This document shows positions 35,374 to 44,671 of a stretch of 64,000 nt of DNA, one piece after another. The notes under the pieces were generated by a model. The model had not been told where the DNA came from. It did no database searches and was given only the letters and a program-made list of their open reading frames with translations. A program made the translations under genes and the position numbers. Numbering within the stretch: the stretch's first letter is position 1; each line of letters opens with the position of its first letter. Source of the stretch: CAVPDA01 sp963702495 (GTDB taxonomy: Bacteria; Pseudomonadota; Gammaproteobacteria; Burkholderiales; Rhodocyclaceae); contig CAVPDA010000021.1 of assembly GCA_963702495.1 (NCBI GenBank), positions 6,149-70,148 on the forward strand, written 5' to 3'.

Positions 35374-36198
35374 ATGGACCGCACTCCTGCCGCCGCCCGG
35401 CCCTACCTCAACGTGAACAACGTCGAGGTCATCTACGATCACGTCATACTGGTGCTGAAAGGCGTGTCGCTGCAGGTGGAGCAGGGCAGGATCGTGGCCC
35501 TGCTCGGTGCCAACGGCGCCGGCAAGACCACCACTCTGAAGGCCATCTCCAACCTGTTGCGGGCGGAGCGCGGCGACGTCACCAAGGGCAGCATCGAGTT
35601 CTCCGGCCAGCGCGTGGACCGGCTGACGCCGGCGGAACTGGTCAGGCTCGGCATCATCCAGGTGATGGAGGGGCGCCACTGTTTCCAGCATCTCACGGTG
35701 GAAGAGAACCTGCTCACCGGCGCCTATACCCGGAGCGCCTCGCGCGCTCAGATCCGGCAGGATCTGGAGATGGTGTACAACTATTTCCCGCGGCTGAAGC
35801 AGCGCCGCACCTCCCAATCCGGCTATACCTCGGGCGGGGAGCAGCAGATGACCGCGATCGGCCGCGCGCTCATGGCGCGACCGCACATGATCCTGCTCGA
35901 CGAGCCTTCGATGGGCCTGGCGCCGCAGATCGTGGAGGAGATCTTCGAGATCGTGCGCGATCTCAACCAGCGCGAGAAGGTGAGCTTCCTGCTGGCGGAG
36001 CAGAACACCATGGTGGCGTTGCGCTTCGCCGACTTCGGCTACATCCTGGAGAACGGCCGCGTGGTGATGGAAGGCGACGCCAAGGAGCTGGCTTCGAACG
36101 AGGACGTGAAGGAGTTCTACCTCGGTCTTTCCGGCGAGAAGCGCAAGAGCTTCCGCGAGGTCAAGCACTACCGCCGCCGCAAGCGGTGGCTGGCCTGA
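35374..36198 (+). CDS. LivF-type ABC transporter ATP-binding protein
   Basis: A 274-residue ATPase, second of the two nucleotide-binding subunits. Walker A GANGAGKTT, signature SGGEQQMTAIGRAL and Walker B MILLDEPSMGL are all present. The C-terminus has a basic extension (KSFREVKHYRRRKRWLA) longer than in typical LivF. The ATG at 35374 was selected over an upstream in-frame start (35314) that adds non-family residues. Confidence 0.93.
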   Translation: MDRTPAAARPYLNVNNVEVIYDHVILVLKGVSLQVEQGRIVALLGANGAGKTTTLKAISNLLRAERGDVTKGSIEFSGQRVDRLTPAELVRLGIIQVMEGRHCFQHLTVEENLLTGAYTRSASRAQIRQDLEMVYNYFPRLKQRRTSQSGYTSGGEQQMTAIGRALMARPHMILLDEPSMGLAPQIVEEIFEIVRDLNQREKVSFLLAEQNTMVALRFADFGYILENGRVVMEGDAKELASNEDVKEFYLGLSGEKRKSFREVKHYRRRKRWLA

Positions 36199-36252
36199 GC
36201 GCCGGCCGCTGAAACCGCCAACGCGGAAGATGCCGAGGCACGCAAGAGACAT

Positions 36253-37485
36253 ATGGACGACTACGACACCCTCGAAACCCGCGATCCGGCCAGCCGCGAG
36301 AGCGAGCTGATGGCGCGGCTACCCGGACACATCGCCCAGGCCCGGGCCCATGCGCCGGCCTACGCCGCGCTCCATGCCGATGTCGATCCCGAGGCGATCC
36401 GTACGCGCGAAGCCCTGGCGCGGCTGCCGGTGGTGCGCAAGTCCGAACTGCTGGAGCGGCAGAAGGCGGCCCGTCCCTTCGGCGGCTTCGCCGCCACGCG
36501 CTGGGGGGAGTGTCTGCGCGTCTTCGCCTCCCCCGGCCCGCTCTACGAGCCGGAAGGCGGGCGCAAGGATTACTGGCGCCTCGCCCGCGCCCTTTTTGCG
36601 GCGGGCTTCCGCAAGGGCGACCTGGTGCACAACTGCTTCTCCTATCACCTCGCCCCTGCCGGGTCGATGCTGGAGACGGCGGCCCACGCCATCGGCTGCA
36701 CCGTGTTCCCCGGCGGCGTCGGACAGACCGAACTGCAGGTGCAGGCGATGGCCGATCTCAGACCCGACGGCTATGTCGGCACGCCTTCCTTCCTCAGGAT
36801 CATCCTGGAGAAGGCGGACGAACTGGGTGTGCGCATCGACAGCCTGACCAAGGCCGTGGTATCGGGCGAAGCCTTCGCGCCGAGCCTGCGCGATGCCCTC
36901 TTCGCCCGCGGCATCCAGGGCTACCAGGCCTACGCCACGGCCGATGTCGGGCTCATCGCCTACGAGACCCGGGCGCGGGAAGGGCTGGTGCTGGAGGAGG
37001 AAGTCATCCTGGAGATCGTGCGCCCCGGTACCGGCGACCCTCTGCCCGATGGGGAGGTGGGCGAGGTGGTGGTCACCACCTTCAACCCGGACTATCCCCT
37101 GATCCGCTTCGGCACCGGCGACCTGTCGGCGGTGCTGCCGGGCGCGTCGCCCTGCGGCCGCACCAACACCCGCATCCGCGGCTGGCTCGGCCGTGCCGAC
37201 CAGACCACCAAGGTCAAGGGCATGTTCGTCCATCCCTCCCAGGTGGCGCAGATCGTCAAGCGCCATCCTGAAATCCGCAAGGCGCGGCTGATGGTGGAGA
37301 ATCCGGACGGCAACGACCGCATGACGCTGCACTGCGAGGTGGGCGCGGGGAGCGAGGCGTTGAGCCAGGCAATCGTGGCCGACATGCGTGAGTTGACAAA
37401 GCTGCGGGGGGAGGTGCGACTGTGCGCACCGGGCACGCTGCCGAACGATGGCAAGGTGATCGAAGACGCCCGCAGCTACCCGTAG
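36253..37485 (+). CDS. PaaK-like phenylacetate-CoA ligase family protein
   Basis: A 410-residue member of the PaaK adenylating-enzyme family. Recognisable regions include AYATADVGLIAYETRAREGL (the acyl-binding/adenylation motif region), IRFGTGDLSAVL and the C-terminal hinge GRADQTTKVKGMFVHPSQV. The canonical glycine/threonine-rich AMP-binding loop is not recognisable; the equivalent place reads FASPGPLYEPEGG. The protein is also slightly shorter than PaaK (about 430-440). It ends the transporter operon, 54 bases after the LivF-type gene, so it probably activates or senses the transported acid. Confidence 0.85.
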   Translation: MDDYDTLETRDPASRESELMARLPGHIAQARAHAPAYAALHADVDPEAIRTREALARLPVVRKSELLERQKAARPFGGFAATRWGECLRVFASPGPLYEPEGGRKDYWRLARALFAAGFRKGDLVHNCFSYHLAPAGSMLETAAHAIGCTVFPGGVGQTELQVQAMADLRPDGYVGTPSFLRIILEKADELGVRIDSLTKAVVSGEAFAPSLRDALFARGIQGYQAYATADVGLIAYETRAREGLVLEEEVILEIVRPGTGDPLPDGEVGEVVVTTFNPDYPLIRFGTGDLSAVLPGASPCGRTNTRIRGWLGRADQTTKVKGMFVHPSQVAQIVKRHPEIRKARLMVENPDGNDRMTLHCEVGAGSEALSQAIVADMRELTKLRGEVRLCAPGTLPNDGKVIEDARSYP

Positions 37486-37500
37486 CCGAAGATATTTGTT

Positions 37501-37557
37501 GGCGGGCACGGCCCGCCCTACGTACAGTGTGGCCCCGTAGGGCGGGCCGTGCCCGCC
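37501..37557. repeat. Large perfect inverted repeat (REP-like / transcript-end hairpin)
   Basis: Arms of 22 bases at 37501-37522 and 37536-37557 are perfect inverted copies separated by 13 bases. Each arm itself holds a 7-bp stem with a 3-base loop (GGCGGGC/GCCCGCC). It lies just after the last gene of the liv operon and could act as terminator or mRNA-stabilising element. Half of it resembles the element at 31751-31770. Confidence 0.8.
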
Positions 37558-37632
37558 GGAGCGGCTGCGCCGGACGGCACTTTCCGCCCGCGTGCCCAGT
37601 CAACCACCATAATCCAACCACGAGTGAGCACG

Positions 37633-38565
37633 ATGCCTTATCTGCGCCTTTCCTTCGCCGCCCTTGCCTTCCTGATGCTGGCCGCGTTCGCCGGGGCTGC
37701 CGCGGCGGGTTTGCGCGAGTATCCGTTCCGCCTCGAATCCGTGCAAAAAGGCGACGGGCACGAGATCGTCGCCCACAACGACGGGCCGGCGTCGATGACG
37801 GTATACGTGTCCCTGGCCGAGCAGGAAAACGTCGCCAGCGACCGGAAGTGGCCGCTCACCGGGGTGGTGCCGCCCAAACAGTCGCTGGTCCTGGGGCGCC
37901 TGTTTCGCGCCACGGCCCGCGGCGCCTATCGCTTCTCCTTCAAGTACCGCCACCAGTTCGGCGACATCGCCGCCGCGCACGATCCGAATGCCCTCTATCG
38001 CCTGCCCTTCGAGGACGGGCACACCTTCCTGATCAGCCAGTCCCATGGCGGCGCGATCACGACCCATACCACGGCCGACAGCGCCCATGCCGTGGACATC
38101 GTCATGCCCGAGCGCACGCCGATCGTGGCGGCACGCGCGGGCGTGGTGATCGACATCGAGAACTTCCACGTGCGCGGCGGCAAGGAGCAGGACCTGCTGG
38201 ACAAGGCCAACTCGGTCACCATCCTGCACGAAGACGGCACCATGGCGCGCTACGTTCATCTCAACGCCGGCCAGTACACCTGGATCGGCCAGGAGGTGCA
38301 GGCGGGGATCCACATCGGCTATTCCGGCAATACCGGCTATTCCTCCGGCCCGCATCTGCATTTCGTGGTGGTCCGGGCGCGGCAGAACGCCGACGGCTCG
38401 ATCGGCTACGCGTCGGAACCGATACGCTTTTATGCGCACAATCCGCCGTTGCCGTTCGCGCCGCAGCAGGGAATGCTCTTGACATCGAACTACGATGCCC
38501 CCGGCGTCATGCCACCCGTGCTTCCCATGGGACGGGACCGGATCCCGGCCATCTCGCCGCGCTAG
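37633..38565 (+). CDS. Secreted M23-family metallopeptidase (LytM domain)
   Basis: A 310-residue exported protein with a signal peptide ending GAAAA near residue 25. The C-terminal half is a LytM/M23 peptidase domain. Zinc ligands are visible in HAVDIVMPE (HxxxD, about residue 152) and GPHLHFVV (HxH, about residue 240). Such enzymes cleave peptidoglycan cross-bridges or act in envelope remodelling. The N-terminal 120 residues form a beta-rich domain often found in these M23 proteins. The upstream ribosome binding site is weak; this ATG is placed directly before the signal peptide. The methyltransferase gene follows after 15 bases. Confidence 0.88.
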   Translation: MPYLRLSFAALAFLMLAAFAGAAAAGLREYPFRLESVQKGDGHEIVAHNDGPASMTVYVSLAEQENVASDRKWPLTGVVPPKQSLVLGRLFRATARGAYRFSFKYRHQFGDIAAAHDPNALYRLPFEDGHTFLISQSHGGAITTHTTADSAHAVDIVMPERTPIVAARAGVVIDIENFHVRGGKEQDLLDKANSVTILHEDGTMARYVHLNAGQYTWIGQEVQAGIHIGYSGNTGYSSGPHLHFVVVRARQNADGSIGYASEPIRFYAHNPPLPFAPQQGMLLTSNYDAPGVMPPVLPMGRDRIPAISPR

Positions 38566-38580
38566 CGAACGCAGGCCGCC

Positions 38581-39339
38581 ATGGCCCCCGCCTGCAGCGA
38601 TCGCGTACCACCGCCTGACGGGCGAGGCCTGTTGCAGCCGACGCGCCCGCACGCTTCGCTGCGCTTTCTGCTGGTGGCTCTCGCTCTCGCCCTGCCCATG
38701 GCCGCTGACGCCCAGGTGCGCAGCGTGAATCCCGGCATCAACCGCTACTACGAGAACCCGAGCTTCGAGCAGTCGCTGCGGATGTTCGAGGGCGAGGGGC
38801 GGGAGGTGTTCGATCGGCGCCACCGTATCGTCGCCGCGGTGGGTCTCCAGCCGGGAATGGCGGTGGCGGACATCGGCGCCGGCACCGGCCTGTTTACCCG
38901 GCTCTTCGCTGCGGCGGTCGGCGCAACGGGCCGTGTCTATGCCGTGGACATCTCCCCGGTGTTCGTGCACAGCATCGCGCGCATCGCCCGAGACGAGAAT
39001 CTTCGCGGCGTCGAGGCGATCCTCGGCGGTGACCGCGACAGCCGGCTGGCGCCGGCATCCATCGATGTCGCGTTCGTCTGCGACACTTACCACCATTTCG
39101 AGTACCCGCAGTCGATGCTGGCATCGATCCACCGCGCCCTGCGCTCCGGCGGCATGCTGGTGGTCATCGACTACGAGCGCATTCCGGGCGTCTCATCGAG
39201 CTGGACCCTGGGCCATGTGCGGGCAGGCAAGGAGGCGGTGATCGGCGAGATCGAGGCCGCCGGCTTCAGACTGGTCGAGGAGCGCAAGGGATTGCTCAGC
39301 GAAAACTACTTCCTCCGCTTTCGCCGCCTCGACAGCTAG
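38581..39339 (+). CDS. Class I methyltransferase with apparent signal peptide
   Basis: A 252-residue SAM-dependent methyltransferase of the Methyltransf_11/25 type. Motif I is VADIGAGTGLFTRLFA, with VYAVDISP as the acidic loop and CDTYHHFEYP near motif IV. Residues 28-45 (a hydrophobic run ending AADAQ) look like a cleavable signal peptide or anchor, unusual because SAM is cytoplasmic. Similar exported-looking methyltransferases occur in several Gram-negative groups, but their targets are unknown. If translation began internally the hydrophobic run would still be near the N-terminus. It is likely co-transcribed with the M23 peptidase. Confidence 0.8.
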   Translation: MAPACSDRVPPPDGRGLLQPTRPHASLRFLLVALALALPMAADAQVRSVNPGINRYYENPSFEQSLRMFEGEGREVFDRRHRIVAAVGLQPGMAVADIGAGTGLFTRLFAAAVGATGRVYAVDISPVFVHSIARIARDENLRGVEAILGGDRDSRLAPASIDVAFVCDTYHHFEYPQSMLASIHRALRSGGMLVVIDYERIPGVSSSWTLGHVRAGKEAVIGEIEAAGFRLVEERKGLLSENYFLRFRRLDS

Positions 39340-39377
39340 CATGCCGGCAGGATGTCGTCGGAAGGCGACAGTCTTGC

Positions 39378-39406
39378 TTGCAGGCCGCGGACGCGCCACC
39401 TAGAAT
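39378..39406 (+). promoter_or_regulatory. Candidate sigma-70 promoter for Cache-domain gene
   Basis: TTGCAG (39378-39383) and TAGAAT (39401-39406) are separated by 17 bases and lie about 50 bases before the Cache-domain start. The spacing is ideal and both boxes match the consensus at four or more positions. Confidence 0.5.
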
Positions 39407-39457
39407 CGGAAGGCTGCACAGATTCATGGTTTCCATCAACCCAAAGAAGGAGAGACG

Positions 39458-39910
39458 ATGCTGCGCAATCCCATGTTGAAGGCCCTGTCCGCACTGGTCG
39501 TTGCCGGCGGCATGACGGCCGCCGCTTATGCTGCCGAGTTCGGCACCGAGGCCGAGGCCAAAGCCATGCTCGAGAAGGCGGTGGCGGCGGTGAAGGCGAA
39601 CAAGGCTGACGCGTTGGCCAAGTTCACCAAGGGCGAAGGCGGTTTCAAGGACCGCGACCTCTACCCGTTCTGCGGCGGTCCGGACGGTAATTTCACCGCC
39701 CACCCGACGCTGGTCGGCAAGAGCCTGAAGGATCTCAAGGACAAGGCCGGCAAGGCGCTGGGCGAGGAGATGTACAAGGAAGCGCATGAGGGTCATTTGA
39801 TGCAGGTCACCTACATGTGGCCGCGTCCGGGCAGCACCGACCCGGTGCAGAAAGTCTCCTTCGTCACCAAGGTCGGCGATCAGGTCTGCGCCGTCGGCTA
39901 CTACAAGTAG
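39458..39910 (+). CDS. Secreted single Cache-domain protein
   Basis: A 150-residue periplasmic protein with a signal peptide (ending AYAAE) followed by one Cache domain. The segment FKDRDLYPFCGGPDGNFTAHPTLVGK is the diagnostic ligand-loop region, and the C-terminus ends in the core strand VSFVTKVGDQVCAVGYYK. In this stand-alone form it probably binds a small ligand in the periplasm without its own signalling domain. A GGAGAG ribosome binding site precedes the ATG, and a strong terminator follows. Confidence 0.88.
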   Translation: MLRNPMLKALSALVVAGGMTAAAYAAEFGTEAEAKAMLEKAVAAVKANKADALAKFTKGEGGFKDRDLYPFCGGPDGNFTAHPTLVGKSLKDLKDKAGKALGEEMYKEAHEGHLMQVTYMWPRPGSTDPVQKVSFVTKVGDQVCAVGYYK

Positions 39911-39927
39911 TTCCCCGTCATGAACTC

Positions 39928-39951
39928 GGCACCCCGGGAAACCGGGGTGCC
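39928..39951 (+). terminator. Intrinsic-type terminator after Cache-domain gene
   Basis: A perfect 10-bp G+C-rich stem (GGCACCCCGG / CCGGGGTGCC) closed by a GAAA tetraloop, followed by a moderately T-rich tail (GTCGTTTGCTCTT). It lies 17 bases after the stop codon. Confidence 0.8.
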
Positions 39952-40009
39952 GTCGTTTGCTCTTGCTTCGTCCGAATTCGGGGTGGGACGCGTGATAGCC
40001 CGTTACGGC

Positions 40010-40918
40010 TCAGATCGTCTCGAGATATGCGGCGATCCGTGCGCGCATGCCCGCGTCCGGCAATGTGCCTCGCGCGGCGCCCAGGTTGTCGACCATGTGC
40101 TTGGGATTGCGGGTCGCCGGAATGACGCAGGTGACGGCCGGCTGGCCGAGTATCCACTTCAGGAACAGTTGAGCCCAGGAGTCGCAGCCGATGGCGCGGG
40201 CGAATTCCGGCAGCGGTTTGCCGCGCACGCGATCGAACAGGGCACCTTCGGCGAAGGGGCGGTTGACGATCACCGCGAGTCTGCGCTCCGCCGCCAGCGG
40301 CAGCAGGCGCCGTTCGGCATCCGGCTCGGCCAGCGAGTAGTTGAGCTGGACGAAGTCGAGTTCCTCGCTTCGCATCAGACGCTCCAACTCGGCATAGGCG
40401 CCGCTGTGGTAGTGGGTGATGCCGATGTAGCGCACCCGGCCCTGGCGCTTCCACTCCCGCAGCGTGTGCAGGTGGGTGTGGACGTCCACCAGGTTGTGTA
40501 CCTGCATCAGGTCCATGCGTGCCACCCGCATGCGCCGCAGCGAGGCTTCCATCTGCGCGATGCCTGATTCCCGGCCGCTGGTCCACACCTTGGTGGCATG
40601 AAACAGCCGGCCCTGCATGCCCAGCTCGGTGGCAAGATCGCCGACCACGCTTTCGGCGCTGCCGTACATCGGGGAGCTGTCCACCAGCCGGCCGCCGCCG
40701 GCGGCGAACAACCGCAACACCTCCCGCGCGGCCGCCGTGCCGGCCGCATCGTCCGCCACGTCGAAGCTCTGCCAGGTGCCGAGCCCGACCACCGGCAGGC
40801 CCTCGCCGCTCTTCGGTATCGGGCGCTCGATCACCGGCGCCGCGGCGAGCCCCGGCAGCGCCATGCCCGCGACGAGGCCGGCACCGAGGCGCATCGCGTC
40901 CCGGCGCAGAGGATTCAC
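40010..40918 (-). CDS. Tat-exported aldo/keto reductase
   Basis: A 302-residue aldo/keto reductase preceded by a Tat-type signal (NPLRRDAMRLGAGLVAGM). The start is a GTG at 40918, preferred because GGGGGGAG lies 4-11 bases upstream and it includes the twin arginines. Family motifs are VVGLGTWQSF, LVDSSPMYGSAESVVG (Asp and Tyr of the catalytic tetrad), HATKVWTSG (Lys) and LMQVHNL (His). The cofactor end reads CVIPATRNPKHMVDNL. Such exported reductases must acquire NADPH before folding and export. It follows the patatin-barrel gene. Confidence 0.85.
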   Translation of the reverse strand: MNPLRRDAMRLGAGLVAGMALPGLAAAPVIERPIPKSGEGLPVVGLGTWQSFDVADDAAGTAAAREVLRLFAAGGGRLVDSSPMYGSAESVVGDLATELGMQGRLFHATKVWTSGRESGIAQMEASLRRMRVARMDLMQVHNLVDVHTHLHTLREWKRQGRVRYIGITHYHSGAYAELERLMRSEELDFVQLNYSLAEPDAERRLLPLAAERRLAVIVNRPFAEGALFDRVRGKPLPEFARAIGCDSWAQLFLKWILGQPAVTCVIPATRNPKHMVDNLGAARGTLPDAGMRARIAAYLETI

Positions 40919-40974
40919 CGGCTCCCCCCTGGACGCAATGCACCACGGCGACATGGCGGGCCGGTCCCGGTGCA

Positions 40975-43208
40975 TCACGGCGTTCCGAGGAACAGGTAGA
41001 ACGGCGGAGGCGCCGCCCGTGGCGTGGCCGTAGCCGAGGTAGAGCGGCCCGACCGGTGTTTCGCCGGCGAGATACACGCTGTAGGACTGCAGCCAGCCGT
41101 CGAGATTGGTCTCGGTGTAGCGTCCGTTGACCTTCCCGGCCTCGGCCGAGACGCCAATGCGAAGATCGCCGGTCATGCCCAGGGGCATGCGGCCGACGAT
41201 GCGCTCCACCCGCGCCGAGCCGAAGGCCAGATTGTCACCGACGATCTGGTTCTGGGCGAATCCGCCCAGGTTGAAGGGGCCGCCGAGCGACACGGCGTCG
41301 TAGGACGGCAGCGTGCCGCTGAGCGAGCCGGCGACGCGCAGCCGCCCGTTCATGACGTACTTGGACACCGGGAAGGCAGCAGAGACATTGAAGTTGCCCT
41401 TGGTGTAGTCGGCTTGGTCGGCGTGGAGGACGCTGCCGATCACGGCCCAGCCCCGGGTCGGGAAGAACAGGCGGTCGAACTGTTCGAGGTCGAGAGACCC
41501 AATCCAGCCCCGAATCGTGTTCTTGCCTTCCGGCAGGGAGCCGGGAATGCCGGTGCTCAGCGTGTTGTCTAGGCTGGTATAGGTGTAGCCCAGTTTTGCC
41601 TGGCCCACGGTGCCGAAGTTGATGCCCCCCTCCAGCGATGCGCTGACCCGGTCAACGTCGAACTGGCCGATCCTGTCGTTGTCCTGGTATACGTCAAACT
41701 GTGCGCGTCCGATGTCCAGGCTCGGTTGGACGAAGAAGCGCTGGCGGGCATCCAGCGGCTGGTAGAACTGGGTGAAGACGCGCGAGTCTTGCCCGATCTG
41801 CACGCCGGTCAACCATTCGCCGCCATAGCTATTGAGCCAGGTGCGCCGGTAGGCGGCCCGCAGTTCGTAGGAGGACCAGGAGCCGATGTTCGAGCTCAGG
41901 TTCATGCCGAACAGCAGGTAGTCCGGTCCCCACGACTTCTCGACCGGTGTGATGCGGAGGATGTTGCGATCCCGGGACGTGAGCAGGGAATAGTCAACGC
42001 TTCTGGTAGTCGCCTTCGCCGTAGATCGCCTGCACACTCTTGTCCAATTTCTTCCGGTCCAGAGTCTCGCCGGGCTTCACCTCGACCAGCCGCTCGACGG
42101 TCTCGGGATTGACGTTTTTGAGTTGGGCAATCTCTACCTCGTCGATGCGCGGTGCCGTCGTGGCTGGCGGCGCGATACTCTCGCGCCAGGCGGCATACTG
42201 CTCGGGGGGTACGGCGTAGCGGGCGAGTTCTTCGGCCTTCGCTTCGGCCGCCTTGCGGCCCCGCTCCACCGCCTCCAGGTAGCGCGGGAAATCGCCGGCC
42301 GAGATTCCGGTGAGGTCGGGCTGAATGAAGACGTCGCCGGGCTTGAGGGTGGCGAGCGAGGCCACGACGTTCTGATTGGTGAGGATGTTAATCATCTGGC
42401 CCGTCACCGCCAGGATGTTGGTCACTTCCTCCGGCTTCATCAGCGGCGTGCCGACGTCGATGGCGATCACCACGTCGGAGTTGCAGCGGCTGCGGACCTC
42501 GCCGATGGGCACGTTGTCCACCAGGCCGCCGTCCACCAGATAGTGGTTCTCGATCTGCACCGGGGCCATCAGCCCGGGCACCGACATGCTGGCCCGCATC
42601 GCCGCCGAAAGGCTGCCCTCGCGCAGCACCACCCGTTCGCCGGTGCCGATGTCGGTGGCGATGACGGATACCGGCAGCCGCAGCGACTCGATGGTCCGCA
42701 GCCCGGTGTCGTCGCCCACCAACTGGTTGAAGAACAGCTTGATCTTCTGCCCGGCGACCACGCCGGCCACCGGCTCCACGCCCTTGTCCGTGATGCCCAG
42801 TTCGAGCCGCGGATAAAAGCGCTGGGCCAAGCGGCGGCTGCGGTAGTTCATGTCGGCGCTGTCCGGGTTGTCGGCGAACAGGTCATTCCAATCCACCGGC
42901 GCCAGCTTTTCCAGCATCTGGGCCGGTGTGAGCCCGACTCCGTACACGCCTGCCACCAGGGAGCCCATGCTGGTGCCGGCGATGCAGTCCACCGGCACCC
43001 GCAGCCGCTCCATCACCTCCAGCACGCCGATATGGGCAGAGCCGCGCGCGCCGCCGCCCCCGAGAACCAGGCCGATGCGCGGCCGCTCGCCCGAACCGGC
43101 GGCCCACGCCTCGCCGGCGCTTGCTCCGGGCACGATGGCCGCCAGTGTCAGCACGCATCCGAGTGCCGCGCCCAGGCGAGCGTGAGTCTGAATCTCCCCA
43201 TTTTTCAT
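40975..43208 (-). pseudogene. Patatin-like phospholipase with POTRA and Omp85 beta-barrel (PlpD-like), two frameshifts
   Basis: Repaired, this would be a PlpD-type autotransported lipase: signal peptide, patatin domain (oxyanion loop GLVLGGGGARG, catalytic Ser in GTSMGSL, DGG-type Asp in LVDGGLVDN), a POTRA-like linker and a C-terminal barrel ending in FYLFLGTP. The patatin part stops prematurely after GEGDYQKR because of one extra base at 42002-42003; the barrel resumes at VDYSLL. A second one-base shift at about 41001-41006 separates GYGHATGGAS from the true C-terminus. Without repair the barrel is detached and runs on toward the reductase gene. The GAGGAAG site before ATG 43208 is good. 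Sequence error is a serious alternative. Confidence 0.8.
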
Positions 43209-43453
43209 GTTGCTTCCTCGAGCACGAATCCGATCGGCCCCGCCGGGCCGGCAGGGTTCGCTGACCGCGAGGTCGCGGCGCCCTTGCGGGCACGATGATA
43301 CGCGAAGATATCTTGCGCTTTGAGCGGCGGCGGCTTGCCGGCGCGGCGATGGCAGGCGCACGGCGCCGGACGTGCCGCCGCCGTGGCATCATTCCGGTCG
43401 CCCGCTGCCGCCGCTTTGCGCCGCTCCGAACCCATGCTGCCCAGGACCTGCCC

Positions 43454-44620
43454 ATGCCGTCCCGACCCCTGACCGGTACCCGCGTGCTGGACCTCACCCG
43501 CCTGCTGCCCGGTCCCATGGCCTCCATGCATCTGGCCGACCTCGGCGCCGACGTCATCAAGATCGAAGAGCCGGGCGGCGGTGACTACGGTCGTGCGCTC
43601 GGTCCGATGGGCGGCGACACGAGCTGGTTCTTTCAGGTCGTGAACCGCAACAAGCGCAGCCTGCAGCTCGATCTCAAGCGGCGGGAAGGCGTCGATGTCT
43701 TCCTGCGCCTCGCGCGGGACGCCGACGTGATTCTCGAGAGTTTTCGTCCCGGCGTGGTGGACAAGCTGGGCATCGGCCATGCGGCGGCGAGCGCCGTCAA
43801 TCCGCGCCTCGTCTATTGCGCCATCACCGGCTACGGCCAGAGCGGGCCGCTGCGGGAGCGCGCCGGACACGATATCAACTACCTCGCCCTGTCCGGCGTG
43901 CTGGATCAGATCGGCTGCGAGAGCGGCCCGCCGGTGGTGCCGAACCTGCAGATCGGCGATCTGCTCGGGGGGGCGCTGACGGCGCTGGTGGCTATCCTCG
44001 CCGCGCTGGTGGACGCGCGCGCCACGGGGCGCGGCCGCTACGTGGATGTGGCGATGACCGATGCGGTGCTGGCTCACGCGATTCTGCCGCTGGTGGGCGT
44101 GCTGGCCGACGGCCGTGCCCCGCGCCGCGGCGCCGATCTGCTTTCCGGCGGCGTGCCGTGCTACGGCGTCTATCCGACGCGGGACGGGCGCTACATGGCG
44201 GTCGGCGCGCTGGAGGCGAAATTCTGGCAGCGCACCTGCGCCGTGCTGGGTTGCCCCGAGCTGGAACACTACCATTTGGAGACTGGCGCTGCCGGCGCCC
44301 ACGCCCGGGCCGAGCTCGAGCGCCGGTTCCGCACCCGCGACCAGTCGCAGTGGACCGAGTTGTTCGCCAGCGCCGACTGCTGCGTGACGCCCGTGCTGAG
44401 CCTGGAGGAAGCGCTGCGCAGCGGCCACGTGCAGGCGCGCGGCATGGCAGCGGAGGTCGGCGGCGTCGTCCAATTCGCCCCGCCGTTCGGCATCGACGGC
44501 TGCGATCTGGCAGACGCACGGGCGGCACCGCCTGCCGGTGCCGACAGCCAGGACATCCTGCGCGCTGCCGGCTATTCCGGGGACGAGATCGAGGCGCTGC
44601 GGGCCGGCCATGTCATCTGA
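43454..44620 (+). CDS. CaiB/BaiF family enzyme, alpha-methylacyl-CoA racemase-like
   Basis: A 388-residue class III CoA-transferase-family protein. The sequence RAGHDINYLALSGVL is characteristic of alpha-methylacyl-CoA racemase, whose His and following Asp act as the acid/base pair; ILESFRPGVVDKLGIG and GRGRYVDVAMTDA are further family regions. Such enzymes epimerise 2-methylacyl-CoA during branched fatty acid or steroid side-chain breakdown. The ATG at 43454 gives MPSRPLTGTRVLDL, the standard N-terminus; an upstream start adds arginine-rich filler. Confidence 0.88.
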   Translation: MPSRPLTGTRVLDLTRLLPGPMASMHLADLGADVIKIEEPGGGDYGRALGPMGGDTSWFFQVVNRNKRSLQLDLKRREGVDVFLRLARDADVILESFRPGVVDKLGIGHAAASAVNPRLVYCAITGYGQSGPLRERAGHDINYLALSGVLDQIGCESGPPVVPNLQIGDLLGGALTALVAILAALVDARATGRGRYVDVAMTDAVLAHAILPLVGVLADGRAPRRGADLLSGGVPCYGVYPTRDGRYMAVGALEAKFWQRTCAVLGCPELEHYHLETGAAGAHARAELERRFRTRDQSQWTELFASADCCVTPVLSLEEALRSGHVQARGMAAEVGGVVQFAPPFGIDGCDLADARAAPPAGADSQDILRAAGYSGDEIEALRAGHVI

Positions 44621-44627
44621 AGATTTT

Positions 44628-44654
44628 CCCGTCCCGCCGCTGCAGCGCGACGGG
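44628..44654 (+). terminator. Weak inverted repeat after racemase-like gene
   Basis: CCCGTC (44628-44633) pairs with GACGGG (44649-44654) around a 15-base G+C-rich loop that itself contains a CTGCAG palindrome. There is no strong T-run; it could be a terminator or part of the cyclase 5' leader. Confidence 0.3.
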
Positions 44655-44671
44655 AGCTTTCGCACTTCCCC

